From NCBI RefSeq assembly GCF_027257975.1, contig NZ_JANZKX010000001.1, positions 868,001-932,000 of the forward strand: a DNA stretch of 64,000 nucleotides, given 5' to 3'. Source of the stretch: Pelomonas sp. BJYL3 (lineage in GTDB: Bacteria; Pseudomonadota; Gammaproteobacteria; Burkholderiales; Burkholderiaceae_C). This document shows, piece after piece, positions 8,209 to 18,089 of this stretch (within the stretch, counting starts at the first letter, position 1; each line of letters opens with the position of its first letter). The translations under genes and the position numbers were made by a program. The notes under the pieces are model-generated. The model was not told where the DNA came from and searched no databases. It saw only the letters and a program-made list of their open reading frames with translations.

Positions 8209-9952
8209 GGAGCTTCACCCCGAAACGCAGTGCCACGGCCAGACCCAGGCTGACCATGACGATGTTGATGACAGACAGCGCGGCGACCAGGTCCGTGGCG
8301 CCCGAGGCCCACATGGACACCAGCAGCGCGCCGATGACCTCGGTGCCCGGCGAGAGCAGGTAGACGCCGGTCGAGTACTCGCGCTCGAAGATCAGGAAGA
8401 CCAGCAGCCAGCTGGACAGCAGGCCAAAGCGCACCAGGGGCAGGGTCACGTGCCGGCTCACCTGCGAAGCCGTGGCACCCACGGTGCGGGCCGCTTCCTC
8501 GAGATCGGGACCGACCTGCAGCAACGCGCTCTGCACCACGCGCTGCCCGTAGGCCAGCCAGATCACGGTGTAGGCGATCCAGATGGCGAACATGGAGTTG
8601 CGCCATTCCTTGAGGCCCGGCACGAAGAGGAAGACCCACAGAAAGGCCAGGCCCGCCAGCAGGCCCGGCACGGCGCGCGGCACCAGCACCAGGTAGTCCA
8701 TCAGCTTGGTGGCCAGGTCATTGCGGCGGTGGCCGGCAAAGGAGATGGCCGTGTAGCAGGCCACCGCCAGCGCGCCGCCGATCACGCCCATCCCCAGGGT
8801 GTTGAGGATGGCGCGCACCAGGTTGTCCTGCTCGAAGACATCCACGTAATGCTGCAGCGTGAAGGCCTCGACCAGCGAGATGCCCTCGCCCCACTGCGAC
8901 ACCAATGAGCGCAGCACCACGCCCGACACCGGCACGAGGACCGTGAGGAACAGCCACAGCGCGACGATGCCGATCGCCAGCCAGCGCCAGCCGCCCAGGC
9001 GCAGCGGCACCTGGCGGCCGCCCTTGCCCTTGATGGACACGTACTTGCTGGCGCTGCGCAGCAGGCGGCGCTGCAGCAGCACCAGGGGGAAGGTGACGAG
9101 CACGATCAGCACCGCGACCACGGCCATCAGGTGGTAGGACGGCGAGCCCAGCTTGCTGGCCAGCTTGTACATATAGGTCGTCAGCACCAGGTAGCCATTG
9201 GGATCGCCCAGCACCAGGGGCAGGCCGAAGACCTCGAAGCCCAGGAAGAAGACCAGCACCCCCGCAAAGAGGATGGAGGGCATGACCATGGGCAGGCTCA
9301 CATCGCGAGCCACCCGCAGCGGCGAGGCGCCGGCCACGCGGGCGGCCTCCTCCACGTCGCTGCCCAGGTTGCGCAGCGCGGCCGAGGCGTAGAGGTAGAC
9401 GTGCGGCACATGGGTGAGCCCCGCGATGACCGCGATGCCGCCGATGGAGTACACGTCCCACCACTCCGGCCCGAAGGCCTGGCGCCACCACAGCGTGTAG
9501 ATGCCGCTGGGGCCGGCGGCCACCACATAGCCCAGGGCCAGCACCACGGCCGAGACGAAGATGGGCGTCAGCAGCAGCGGCTCGATCCAGCGCCGGCCCG
9601 GCAGGTCGGTGCGCACCATCAGAAAGGCCAGCAGCGCGCCCAGGGGCACCGCGATGCCCACCATGCCGCCGGCGATCAGCAGCGAGTTGCGCAGCGCGTA
9701 CCAGAAGTCCGGGTCGTCGAAGACGAAGCGGTAGGCGTCCAGCGAGACCTCATGGCGGGGCATGAAGAAGGGCGCGGACAGCAGGCTCTGGTACGCGATC
9801 ATGGCAAGCGGCAGCAGCACCACCAGCACGGTGATGCTGATCACCAGGGCGCGGAGGATCGCCGGGCCGCCCGGGAGTCCCGGGCGTCCTGCGAGTCCTG
9901 GCCATCGGGCCCGCTGGCGCGGCAAGGGTTGTGTCATGGGCATCACGGTCAC
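8201..9952 (-). CDS. ABC importer permease, two fused membrane domains (FbpB-type)
   Basis: The protein has 583 residues, about twice a single permease, and contains two BPD_transp_1 units. Each carries an EAA loop: EEAARVAGASPLRVARDVSL in the first half and EEAARTVGATASQVSRHVTL in the second. About twelve membrane helices are expected, so one chain can form the whole channel. Such fusions are typical of ferric iron, phosphonate and related importers. The order SBP-permease-ATPase and the tight spacing indicate one operon. Confidence 0.9.
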   Translation of the reverse strand: MTVMPMTQPLPRQRARWPGLAGRPGLPGGPAILRALVISITVLVVLLPLAMIAYQSLLSAPFFMPRHEVSLDAYRFVFDDPDFWYALRNSLLIAGGMVGIAVPLGALLAFLMVRTDLPGRRWIEPLLLTPIFVSAVVLALGYVVAAGPSGIYTLWWRQAFGPEWWDVYSIGGIAVIAGLTHVPHVYLYASAALRNLGSDVEEAARVAGASPLRVARDVSLPMVMPSILFAGVLVFFLGFEVFGLPLVLGDPNGYLVLTTYMYKLASKLGSPSYHLMAVVAVLIVLVTFPLVLLQRRLLRSASKYVSIKGKGGRQVPLRLGGWRWLAIGIVALWLFLTVLVPVSGVVLRSLVSQWGEGISLVEAFTLQHYVDVFEQDNLVRAILNTLGMGVIGGALAVACYTAISFAGHRRNDLATKLMDYLVLVPRAVPGLLAGLAFLWVFLFVPGLKEWRNSMFAIWIAYTVIWLAYGQRVVQSALLQVGPDLEEAARTVGATASQVSRHVTLPLVRFGLLSSWLLVFLIFEREYSTGVYLLSPGTEVIGALLVSMWASGATDLVAALSVINIVMVSLGLAVALRFGVKLHD

Positions 9953-9957
9953 TCCCG

Positions 9958-9971
9958 GGGGTCAGGTCTTC
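9958..9971 (+). repeat. REP-like repeat between SBP and permease genes
   Basis: GGGGTCAGGTCTTC differs from the consensus only in the last base. It fills the short gap between the SBP and permease genes and overlaps the first base of the SBP stop codon. Confidence 0.65.
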
Positions 9972-11064
9972 ACTTGCGCGCGACGTAGGAGCGCCAGGTC
10001 TTGATGAACTCGAGGCGCTTGCCCTGCTCCAGGTAGGTCAGCAGGCTCTGGTCGATGCCGATGGGGCGCAGGCTCAGGCCCATCTCCTTCTGCAGGGTCT
10101 GGGCCGTCATCTCGCCTTCCACGTCGGAGCGGATCGAGTACAGCTCGGAGGCCGTGGACAGCGTGGTCTGGCCGCGCCGCGAGAGCAGGTAGTCCATCCA
10201 CAGCCTGGCCGCGTTGGGGTTCTTAGCGCCCTTGGCGATGAAGGCCACGCGGCTCATCACCAGGGTGTGGTCCTTCAGCAGCACGTAGCCGATGTTGCTG
10301 TCCTTCTTGGCCCGGGCGTGGGCGTAGGAGGTGATCATGTTGTAGCCCAGCAGCTGCTCGCCCGAGGAGATGCGCTCCATCATCGTGCTGCTGGAGGACT
10401 GCAGCTTCACACCCGCGCCGGCCATGGCCTTGACCACGTCCCAGGTCAGGGCCGCGTTCACGTGCACGTCCGCCGTCAGGTAGAGGAAGCCCACGCCGGC
10501 CTTCTCGATGTCGTAGGTCGTGACCTTGCCCTGGAAGCGCGGATCGGCCAGCAGCTTGACGAGGTCGGCATGGGTCTTGGGCAGGTCGGCCGCGGGCAGC
10601 AGGCGCTTGTTGTAGACCAGGCCCAGGGGCTCGAAGGTCGTGCCGTAGGCCGTCTTCTGGTAGACGGCCCAGGCCGGCAGCGCGCGGCTCTCGATGGACT
10701 CATACGGCTGCGCATAGCCGTCGGCCACCAGCTTGACGGCCTGGTCCATGGCGGAGTTCCAGACCACGTCGGCGCTGGTGGTGCCGGCCGCCGTCTCGCT
10801 GATGAAGCGGTTGAACAGCTCCACGCTGTTCATGTCCATGTACTCGACCTTGACACCGGGGTAGAGGCTCTCGAACTCCTTGACCAGGGGCTTGCCGGCG
10901 GCGGCGTCGGTGGGCGTGTAGATCGTGACCTTGCCCTCCTTCTTTGCCGCGTCGATGACAGCCTGGTAGCTCGCCGGGTAGCCGGCAGGCACCTGGGCCA
11001 GTGCAGCGCAGGACAGGGCCGTGGCGGCCAGTGCCAGGCAGGTGCGTCGGGTGATGTTGTTCAT
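9970..11064 (-). CDS. ABC importer periplasmic substrate-binding protein (FbpA/AfuA-like)
   Basis: The protein has 364 residues with an N-terminal signal sequence ending near ALAQVPAGYP. The mature start (YQAVIDAAKKEGKVTIYTPT) and ADVVWNSAMDQ are typical of the FbpA/AfuA/PhnS-like class of type II binding proteins. Members bind ferric iron, phosphonates or small organic ligands. I do not see a clear paired-tyrosine iron motif, so iron is not assured. It lies 25 bases downstream of the porin gene and upstream of its permease and ATPase. Linkage to tctC-tctDE suggests an organic acid or its metal complex as ligand. Confidence 0.85.
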   Translation of the reverse strand: MNNITRRTCLALAATALSCAALAQVPAGYPASYQAVIDAAKKEGKVTIYTPTDAAAGKPLVKEFESLYPGVKVEYMDMNSVELFNRFISETAAGTTSADVVWNSAMDQAVKLVADGYAQPYESIESRALPAWAVYQKTAYGTTFEPLGLVYNKRLLPAADLPKTHADLVKLLADPRFQGKVTTYDIEKAGVGFLYLTADVHVNAALTWDVVKAMAGAGVKLQSSSSTMMERISSGEQLLGYNMITSYAHARAKKDSNIGYVLLKDHTLVMSRVAFIAKGAKNPNAARLWMDYLLSRRGQTTLSTASELYSIRSDVEGEMTAQTLQKEMGLSLRPIGIDQSLLTYLEQGKRLEFIKTWRSYVARK

Positions 11065-11088
11065 GAATGACTCCTCGCAGGGCGGGCT

Positions 11089-12132
11089 TCAGAAGCGGTG
11101 CTGGATGCCCAGGCCGAAGCTGGACTGGGTGTCGTCGAAGGCGGGGTCGTCGCGCGAGACGCTCACCACGCCGCTCTTGGCGCCGGCGCTGGCGGCCACG
11201 GCATAGAGCCAGGTGCGCTTGGACAGCGCGTACTTGGCGCGCAGGGCCAGCAGGTGCGGGTTCTCCGGCGTGGCGGGGCCGCTCTTGATGGACTGGAAGT
11301 AGTAGACCGGCGTGAGGTCCAGCTGCGGGGTGACGGCCCAGGTGACGCCGACCCAGCCGAGCGTGCTCTTCTGCTCGACACCGGTGGTGGGCGTCTTCTT
11401 GTACTGGCGCAGGCCCACGAAATACTTCACCGGCTTCATGTCGTAGCTCAGGGCCAGGTGGGTCGTCTGCTCCTTGCTGGTGGCGCCGGTCTGGTGGTCG
11501 CGCTGGTCCAGCACCAGCACGGCGCCCAGGCCATCGGCCTCGTAGACGGCGCCGAGGGCGGCATAGCGGCCGGTGGAGGCCCCCTCGCCCGCGGCCACCG
11601 TGGCACCCAGCTTCACGGGCCCGAACTTGCCTTCGTACTTGATGAGGTTGGGCGCGCCGGTGATCATGCCGTCCTTGCGCGTGCCGGCGGCGCCGGCCGA
11701 GGTAGCCCAGGAATAGAAGGGCGCATAGCCCATGGGGTCGAAGGGCAGCAGGAAGTCGTAGGCCGTCGTGTAGGACCGGCCGGCGACCACGCGGCCAAAG
11801 GCGCCCTGCAGACCCACATTGGCCTGGCGACCCCAGAAGTTGGAGCCCGCGGCGCCGGTGTCCATGCCGACCTCAGCCTCCAGGTTGAACACGGCGCTCA
11901 GGCCGCCACCCAGGTCCTCGCTGCCGCGCAGGCCCCAGCGCGAGGTGTTCATACCGCCCGAGGTCACCGAGGTCCGGCTGCCGCCCGTGGCCGACATGTG
12001 GTTGCGGTGCTCGACGATCACGTCGGCGATGCCGTAGATGCTCACCGAGCTCTGGGCCACGGCGCCCAGCGGCGCCACCAGGCACAGGGCGGCGAGGCCG
12101 CAGGCGGTCAGGGGATGGAAGCTCTTGTTCAT
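11089..12132 (-). CDS. Burkholderia-type general porin
   Basis: The protein has 347 residues, with a signal peptide ending near VAQSSVSIYGIADVIVEHRN and a C-terminal phenylalanine (GLGIQHRF) as in outer-membrane trimeric porins. Alternating beta-strand patterns run throughout (SRWGLRGSEDLGGGLSAVFN). It lies between tctC and the ABC importer, so it probably provides outer-membrane entry for the same solute, as OpdH does beside tctCBA in Pseudomonas. Confidence 0.9.
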   Translation of the reverse strand: MNKSFHPLTACGLAALCLVAPLGAVAQSSVSIYGIADVIVEHRNHMSATGGSRTSVTSGGMNTSRWGLRGSEDLGGGLSAVFNLEAEVGMDTGAAGSNFWGRQANVGLQGAFGRVVAGRSYTTAYDFLLPFDPMGYAPFYSWATSAGAAGTRKDGMITGAPNLIKYEGKFGPVKLGATVAAGEGASTGRYAALGAVYEADGLGAVLVLDQRDHQTGATSKEQTTHLALSYDMKPVKYFVGLRQYKKTPTTGVEQKSTLGWVGVTWAVTPQLDLTPVYYFQSIKSGPATPENPHLLALRAKYALSKRTWLYAVAASAGAKSGVVSVSRDDPAFDDTQSSFGLGIQHRF

Positions 12133-12190
12133 GGATGTCTCCGTTGGTCTTGGGGTCAGGAAAAGGCAGTCGGGACGGCTGGACAGGGCG

Positions 12191-12222
12191 CGGTCAGGCC
12201 TTTGCAGGCAACACCTGACCCC
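12191..12222. repeat. Inverted pair of degenerate REP-like repeats
   Basis: CGGTCAGGCCTTTGC (12191-12205) faces GCAACACCTGACCCC (12208-12222) in the gap between tctC and the porin gene. Further GGGGTCAGG fragments lie near 12156 and 12265. The pair could fold into a hairpin in the transcript. Confidence 0.5.
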
Positions 12223-12278
12223 GGCCTGTCCCTCACGACAGGCCCGCGTTGTGCAGGCAGGAAGGGGTCAGGCGCCCG

Positions 12279-13295
12279 TCATCGGCGCAGGCCGAAGCGG
12301 TCGGCGATGTCGGCGAAGCGCCGGGTCTGGTCGTCGAGGTAGGCCTGCAGGGCGGGCCCGGTCAGGGCCAGGGGGAACAGGCCATGCTCGGCCCGCAGCT
12401 TCTCGAAGGCCGCACTGGCCATCAGCTGCTCGAAGCGCTGGCTCCAGGCCTGGAAGGCGACATCCGGGACCTTGGGCCCCATGTAGAAGCCGCGCACGCT
12501 GGGCCAGACGATGTCCACGCCCTGCTCCCGGGCCGTGGGGACCTGGGCCAGCAGGCCCGGCAGGCGCTTCTCGGACATCACGGCCAGCACCCGGAAAGGC
12601 CCTTTGGGCGGCAGCTTGTCCGCGACCTCGGAGGCATCGCCCGCATAGACCTGCACATGCCCGGCCTTCAGCGCCGCCGTGGCCTCGCCGCCGCCCTCGA
12701 AGGCCACGAAGCGCATGGCCTTGTGATCCACGCCGGCCGCCGCAGCCACCAGGGCCGACTTGACCCAGTCCTGGCTGCCGATGGTGCCGCCAGCCGCGAA
12801 GGTGACCCGGGCCGGGTTGTCCTTCAGCGCCGCCAGCAGCTCCGGCAGGGTCTTCCACGGGGACTGGCTGCTCACCAGCACGATGCCGTAGTCCGCCCCG
12901 ACGGCGGCCAGCCAGCGCACATCGCGCAGGCTGTGCCGGCCGAAGCGGCCATGGACCAGGTTGAGCAGGGAGCCGCTGGAGAAGGCGACCAGGGTCTGCT
13001 CCTCGGCGGGGCGTCGGGCGGTGATGGTGTCGAAGGCGATGGCCCCGACGCCGCCGGGCATGTAGCTGATGTGCAGCGGCGCCAGTCCCAGGCCAGCCTG
13101 GCCGAAGGCCGCACGGGCCAGCTTGCAGGTCAGGTCGAAGCCGCCGCCGGGCTTGGCGGGGGCGATGCACTCGGGTGCCGTCGTCGGCGTCGGCGTCGGC
13201 GTCTGCGTTGGCGTCTGCGTCTGGGCCCGGGCCCCTGGCGCAAGCACCAGGGTCGCCAGGACCAGCGCAGCCATCCATGGGAAGGCTTTGAGCAT
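12279..13295 (-). CDS. tctC: Tripartite tricarboxylate transporter receptor TctC (Bug family)
   Basis: The protein has 338 residues. The ATG at 13295 gives a normal signal peptide (MLKAFPWMAALVLATLVLAP), followed by a low-complexity Thr/Gln/Pro stretch. The mature N-terminus ECIAPAKPGGGFDLTCKL, the YMPGGVGAIAF loop and VRGFYMGPKVPD are signatures I associate with TctC, which binds citrate-like acids. The membrane partners TctA and TctB are absent from the window. In Bordetella a related receptor (BctC) also signals to its sensor kinase, so this copy may serve mainly as the sensor for TctDE beside the ABC importer. Confidence 0.8.
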   Translation of the reverse strand: MLKAFPWMAALVLATLVLAPGARAQTQTPTQTPTPTPTTAPECIAPAKPGGGFDLTCKLARAAFGQAGLGLAPLHISYMPGGVGAIAFDTITARRPAEEQTLVAFSSGSLLNLVHGRFGRHSLRDVRWLAAVGADYGIVLVSSQSPWKTLPELLAALKDNPARVTFAAGGTIGSQDWVKSALVAAAAGVDHKAMRFVAFEGGGEATAALKAGHVQVYAGDASEVADKLPPKGPFRVLAVMSEKRLPGLLAQVPTAREQGVDIVWPSVRGFYMGPKVPDVAFQAWSQRFEQLMASAAFEKLRAEHGLFPLALTGPALQAYLDDQTRRFADIADRFGLRR

Positions 13296-13404
13296 GTCGT
13301 CTCCATGCGGTGATCTGTGCCGTCCCCCGGGAGCCGGGGCCATGGGGAACGGTCTGCCACCTGCTATGGCTGCACTCTACGAAGTCGCGCCTTTCAGTCG
13401 CCTT

Positions 13405-14844
13405 TCAGTGGCCGACAGCCTGCAACGGCAGCCGCAGAGACACCGCGGTGCCCCGCTCGCCGCCGTCCGGCGAGAGCTGGGCCGCGCAGATCTCCAGCCG
13501 GCCGTGATGCCGCTGCATGACGGCCCGGACGATGGCCAGGCCCAGGCCCGAGCCCGGCTGCTCCACATTGCTGCCGCGGAAGAAACGCTCGCCGGCCCGG
13601 GGCCGTTCGGCGGCGGGAATGCCGGGGCCGTCGTCGACCACGCGGATGCAGGCGCCCTCGGCGTCGGCGAACACCTGCACCGTCACCTGGCCCCCGGGCT
13701 GCACGTAGCGCAGGCTGTTGTCCAGCAGGTTCAGCAGGGCCTCGCGCAGCTGGCCCGCATGGCCCAGCACCGTGAGGGGCGCGGGCGCGGGCTCCAGGCC
13801 CAGGTCGACCCCCGCGGCCCGCGCGGCGGGCCAGCTCTCGCGCGCGCAGCGCTCGGCCAGGGCGTTCAGCTCCAGCGGCTCCATCTGCACCTCGGCCGTG
13901 TCGGCGCGGGCCAGGGCCAGCATCTGGTTGGTACGCCGCACCGTGTCCTCGATCTGCGACTTGAGCGCCGCCAGCGCCTCGGAGACCCGCGCCGGGTTCT
14001 GTTCGCGCAGGGCATAGCCCACCAGGGTGGACAGCGTGGCCAGCGGCGTGCGCAGCTGGTGCGAGGCGTCGTCCACGAAACGGCGCCGGCCCTCGATCAG
14101 CTCGCGCTGGCGCTGCAGGTGGTGGTTGATGGCGGCGACCAGGGGCGCGGCGTCGGCGGGCACCTGGGTCTCGTCGACGGGGGAGAGATCGTCCTCGGAA
14201 CGCGCCTCCACCTCGCGCCGCAGCCGCTCCAGCGGCTGCAGGGCCCAGCCGATGACCAGGGCCAGCGTGGCCATCACCACCACGATGGTCAGCGCATCCC
14301 GGGCGATGGCCTGGAAGAGCAGGCCGCGCGAGAACTCGTTGCGCGAGTTGGTGGACTCGGCCACCTGGATCACCAGCCGGCGCCCCGGGCGTTCCGGGTC
14401 CAGCTCGCGGGACAGCGCCCCCACGCGCACCGGCTCGCCGAAGTACTCCGCATCGATGAACTGCGGCACGCCCAGGGCCAGACCCTGGGCCGGCAGGGGC
14501 AGGCCCGCATTGCCGATCTCGACCAGGCCGTCGTCCGTGCTGACCCGGAAGAAGACCTGGCCGCTGGCCGTCAGCTCGAAGAACTCCAGCAGGCGGTAGG
14601 GCAGTTCGACGGACAGGCCGGTGTCCGTGGACACATTGCTGTCGATGGCCTTGATGGCGCCCAGCAGCGAGCGGTCATAGGCCGCGTTGGCCGCCTGCAG
14701 ACCCGTCTTCCAGGTCAGGGCGGACTCGATGCTGACCATGACCAGCATGATGGGCAGCGCAAGGGTCAGCAGCGTCCGACGCACGCTGAACCGGTGCCAG
14801 GCCGTTGGCAGGTGCGGCAGCGTCAGCGGCCAGCGCACGCTCAT
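13405..14844 (-). CDS. tctE: Sensor histidine kinase, TctE-like
   Basis: The protein has 479 residues. One membrane helix at ~23-45, a periplasmic sensor of about 150 residues (two-component sensor kinase N-terminal type), a second helix near 190-212, then a dimerisation helix with the phospho-accepting histidine in DDASHQLRTPL. The ATPase has NLLDNSLRY, DDGPGIP and GSGLGLAIV. It overlaps the response-regulator gene by four bases, so the two are translationally coupled. By family it senses tricarboxylates, directly or through TctC. Confidence 0.85.
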   Translation of the reverse strand: MSVRWPLTLPHLPTAWHRFSVRRTLLTLALPIMLVMVSIESALTWKTGLQAANAAYDRSLLGAIKAIDSNVSTDTGLSVELPYRLLEFFELTASGQVFFRVSTDDGLVEIGNAGLPLPAQGLALGVPQFIDAEYFGEPVRVGALSRELDPERPGRRLVIQVAESTNSRNEFSRGLLFQAIARDALTIVVVMATLALVIGWALQPLERLRREVEARSEDDLSPVDETQVPADAAPLVAAINHHLQRQRELIEGRRRFVDDASHQLRTPLATLSTLVGYALREQNPARVSEALAALKSQIEDTVRRTNQMLALARADTAEVQMEPLELNALAERCARESWPAARAAGVDLGLEPAPAPLTVLGHAGQLREALLNLLDNSLRYVQPGGQVTVQVFADAEGACIRVVDDGPGIPAAERPRAGERFFRGSNVEQPGSGLGLAIVRAVMQRHHGRLEICAAQLSPDGGERGTAVSLRLPLQAVGH

Positions 14845-15506
14845 GCAGGCTCCAGGACATAGCCCAGACCGCGCAGCGTGGTGATGCGCACCTTGCCCGA
14901 CTCCAGGCGCCGGCGCAGCCGGTGCACGAGCACCTCGACCGCCTCGGGCCGCACGTCCTGCTCGTCCGAGAACAGGCGCTCCAGGATCTCCTGCTTGGAG
15001 AGCGGCTCGCCGCTGTGCTGGATGAGGGTGCGCAGGACCGCATGCTCGCGCGGAGACAGGGCCAGGGCCTCGCCGTCCAGCGTGAACTGCTTGCTCGCGG
15101 CGTCATAGCTCAGCGGCCCGCAGCTGAAGCGCGGCTGCTCGCGCCCGCGCGAACGGCGGATCAGGGCCACGAGCCGGGCCTCCAGCTCCTCGATCTCGAA
15201 GGGCTTGGCGAGGAAGTCGTCCGCGCCCTCGTGCAGGGTGCTCACGCGCTCGGCGAGCGAATCGCGCGCCGTCAGCACCAGCACGGGCACCCGCGAGTCG
15301 GCCTTGCGCAGCTGACTCAGGACCTCATGACCGCCCAGGCCCGGCAGGCCCAGGTCCAGGATGAGGGCGTCGTAGCGCGTGGCGTGCAGCTGGCCGGCCA
15401 CCAGGCGGCCGTCGTCGACCCAGTCCACGACGAAGTCGCTCTGCCGCAGGGCGCGGACCAGCCAGTCGGCAAGGGCACGTTCGTCTTCGGCAAGGAGCAG
15501 GCGCAT
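14841..15506 (-). CDS. tctD: OmpR-type response regulator, TctD-like
   Basis: The protein has 221 residues. The start at 15506 gives the normal receiver N-terminus MRLLLAEDERALADWL; longer in-frame starts add an unrelated arginine/proline tail. The receiver has acidic residues in AEDE, the phospho-acceptor aspartate in ALILDLGLPG, Thr in LTARD and Lys in AKPFEI. The C-terminal half is a winged helix (SPREHAVLRTLI, VEVLVHRLRRRLE, LRGLGYVLE). It probably activates the tctC-porin-ABC genes in response to TctE. Confidence 0.85.
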   Translation of the reverse strand: MRLLLAEDERALADWLVRALRQSDFVVDWVDDGRLVAGQLHATRYDALILDLGLPGLGGHEVLSQLRKADSRVPVLVLTARDSLAERVSTLHEGADDFLAKPFEIEELEARLVALIRRSRGREQPRFSCGPLSYDAASKQFTLDGEALALSPREHAVLRTLIQHSGEPLSKQEILERLFSDEQDVRPEAVEVLVHRLRRRLESGKVRITTLRGLGYVLEPA

Positions 15507-15558
15507 GGCGGCAATGCTAGCCCAGGCGTGGAGCCGGCCCAAGCCAGGGGCCGCATCT

Positions 15559-16749
<1,191 letters not shown>

Positions 16750-17070
16750 GATTCTTCTTCTGTGATGGGATGGCAGAACGCTCACCTTACGTGCGAAGAC
16801 CGCGCAGGCCAACGTCCAAATGTGTTGCCCCATATGCGCAGACTGCCTGTCCCTCGCCGACCCAAAAAAATGCCGGCGCGAGGCCGGCATCTCAAAGGAA
16901 GCTCGGGGCGCCACCGGTCATGCAAACCCGTTGGCCGAGGCCTCCTACCCCATGAAGATCGGACTTCGCTGGTCCAGGAGCAAGGTCTGCATGATGGAAG
17001 CGATGGGGCCGCGAGGGAAGGAAGCAGGCCGAGCATGCATATGCCGCCGGCGCAGGAGGGCCCGCCGCAC
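16750..17070. other. Intergenic region downstream of ccmI
   Basis: Besides the terminator at 16864-16890, this stretch of about 320 bases holds the start region of the sigma54-activator gene. I see no gene in it. Its middle part is on the expected transcript between ccmI and the terminator. Confidence 0.4.
16864..16890 (-). terminator. Rho-independent terminator of the ccm operon
   Basis: On the minus strand an 8-bp perfect stem (ATGCCGGC / GCCGGCAT) with a five-base loop is followed by seven T. It lies about 180 bases past the ccmI stop and separates the ccm operon from the sigma54-activator gene. Confidence 0.85.
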
Positions 17071-17661
17071 TCAGGGCCGCGGCGCGCCGGCCTTCTCGAT
17101 GCTGGCCTGGATGTCGCGATGCAGCGCCGTGCCCGGCAGCACCTGGTCCAGCACGCGCTGCCACAGCCGGCGCGCCTCCTGCGGGCGGCCGGCCTCCAGT
17201 GCGATGCCGCCGGCCAGGGCCAGGGCCTGCAGATGGTTCGGGTCGGCCTGCAGCGCGCGCTGCACCAGCCCGGCGGACTCGCCCCGCAGCTGCCGCTGGC
17301 CCTGCTGCAGCGCCAGCACCAGGGCCAGCTCGCACAGGGCGTCGGCATCGGCGGGCTGCTGGCGCAGCAGCTGGCGGTAGGCCTGGACGGCGGCCTCGTG
17401 GCGCTCCAGGGTCTCATAGGCGCGGGCGAGGCGGCGCCAGCCTTGCACATCGGCCGGCTCTGCGGCCAGGCGGTCGGCCAGGCGCTGGACCATGGCCTCG
17501 ATGTCGGGGGCCGCTGGCGGCGCGGCCGCCGATGGCGCGGCTGCGGGCGCCTGCCAGAGCAGGCCGCCCTGCCCCGTCTGCCGATGGCTCAGGGTGGCGA
17601 GGGTCGCGGCCAGCAGCAAGGCCGCGGGCAGGCGCCAGGCCGGCGGTCCGAGGGCGCTCAT
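17071..17661 (-). CDS. ccmI: Cytochrome c biogenesis TPR protein CcmI/CycH (short form)
   Basis: The protein has 196 residues. An N-terminal membrane helix (~9-24) precedes TPR repeats (VQGWRRLARAYETLERHEAA, then a unit starting near VQAYRQLLRQQP). CcmI delivers apocytochrome c to the heme-ligating CcmFH complex. The start at 17661 overlaps the ccmH stop (ATGA). It corresponds to the C-terminal TPR part of long CcmI proteins, since the longer N-terminal two-helix part is absent. Confidence 0.8.
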   Translation of the reverse strand: MSALGPPAWRLPAALLLAATLATLSHRQTGQGGLLWQAPAAAPSAAAPPAAPDIEAMVQRLADRLAAEPADVQGWRRLARAYETLERHEAAVQAYRQLLRQQPADADALCELALVLALQQGQRQLRGESAGLVQRALQADPNHLQALALAGGIALEAGRPQEARRLWQRVLDQVLPGTALHRDIQASIEKAGAPRP

Positions 17662-18086
17662 GGGAGCTGGTCCTCGGTCACGTCCGCCCGCGCATTCACT
17701 GGCGAGCGCAGCTGCCGGCCCAGCAGCAGCAGGCCCAGCAGCAGCAGCAGGGCCGGCCCGAACCACAGCAGGCCGGTGCGGGCCTGCAGGCGCGGGCGGT
17801 ACAGCACGGCCTCGCCGTAGCGCTGCACCATGAAGTCCAGCACGGCTTCGTCGCTGGCGCCGGCCTGCAGCTGCTCGCGCAGGACCTGCTTGAGGTCCGT
17901 GGCCAGCTCGGCGGGGGAATCGGCCAGGCTCTGGTTCTGGCACACCACGCAGCGCAGCTGGGCAGCCAGGGCCTGGAAGCGTTGCTCGAAGGGCTCGCCC
18001 TGCTGCGCGGCGGCACCGGCGCCCAGTGCCAGGCTCAGCAGCAAGACCTGACCCCATCGCCGGACCACCTCGTGTCGTCTCGTCAT
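17658..18086 (-). CDS. ccmH: Cytochrome c maturation protein CcmH
   Basis: The protein has 142 residues. After a signal sequence it has the redox motif LRCVVCQNQSLADS that reduces apocytochrome c thiols, and one C-terminal membrane helix (~107-124). This is the short CcmH/NrfF form, with the TPR part encoded separately by ccmI. The signal-peptide codons contain a REP-like repeat. Confidence 0.95.
   Translation of the reverse strand: MTRRHEVVRRWGQVLLLSLALGAGAAAQQGEPFEQRFQALAAQLRCVVCQNQSLADSPAELATDLKQVLREQLQAGASDEAVLDFMVQRYGEAVLYRPRLQARTGLLWFGPALLLLLGLLLLGRQLRSPVNARADVTEDQLP
18041..18055 (-). repeat. REP-like repeat inside the ccmH signal-peptide codons
   Basis: GCAAGACCTGACCCC on the plus strand is an exact copy in minus orientation. 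It is read as G-Q-V-L-L in the CcmH signal sequence. Confidence 0.7.
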
Positions 18087-18089
18087 GAC

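Noticed and set aside
7144-11064. Calling the ABC importer a ferric-iron system (fbpABC).
   Set aside because: Family type alone does not give the substrate; I see no clear paired tyrosines in the binding protein, and the neighbours point to organic acids.
16980-17040. GGAAGGAAGCAG near 17018 resembles the conserved core of the 4.5S (SRP) RNA.
   Set aside because: The flanking paired sequence (GGTCAGG before the core and the matching arm after it) is missing, so no SRP RNA fold is possible.
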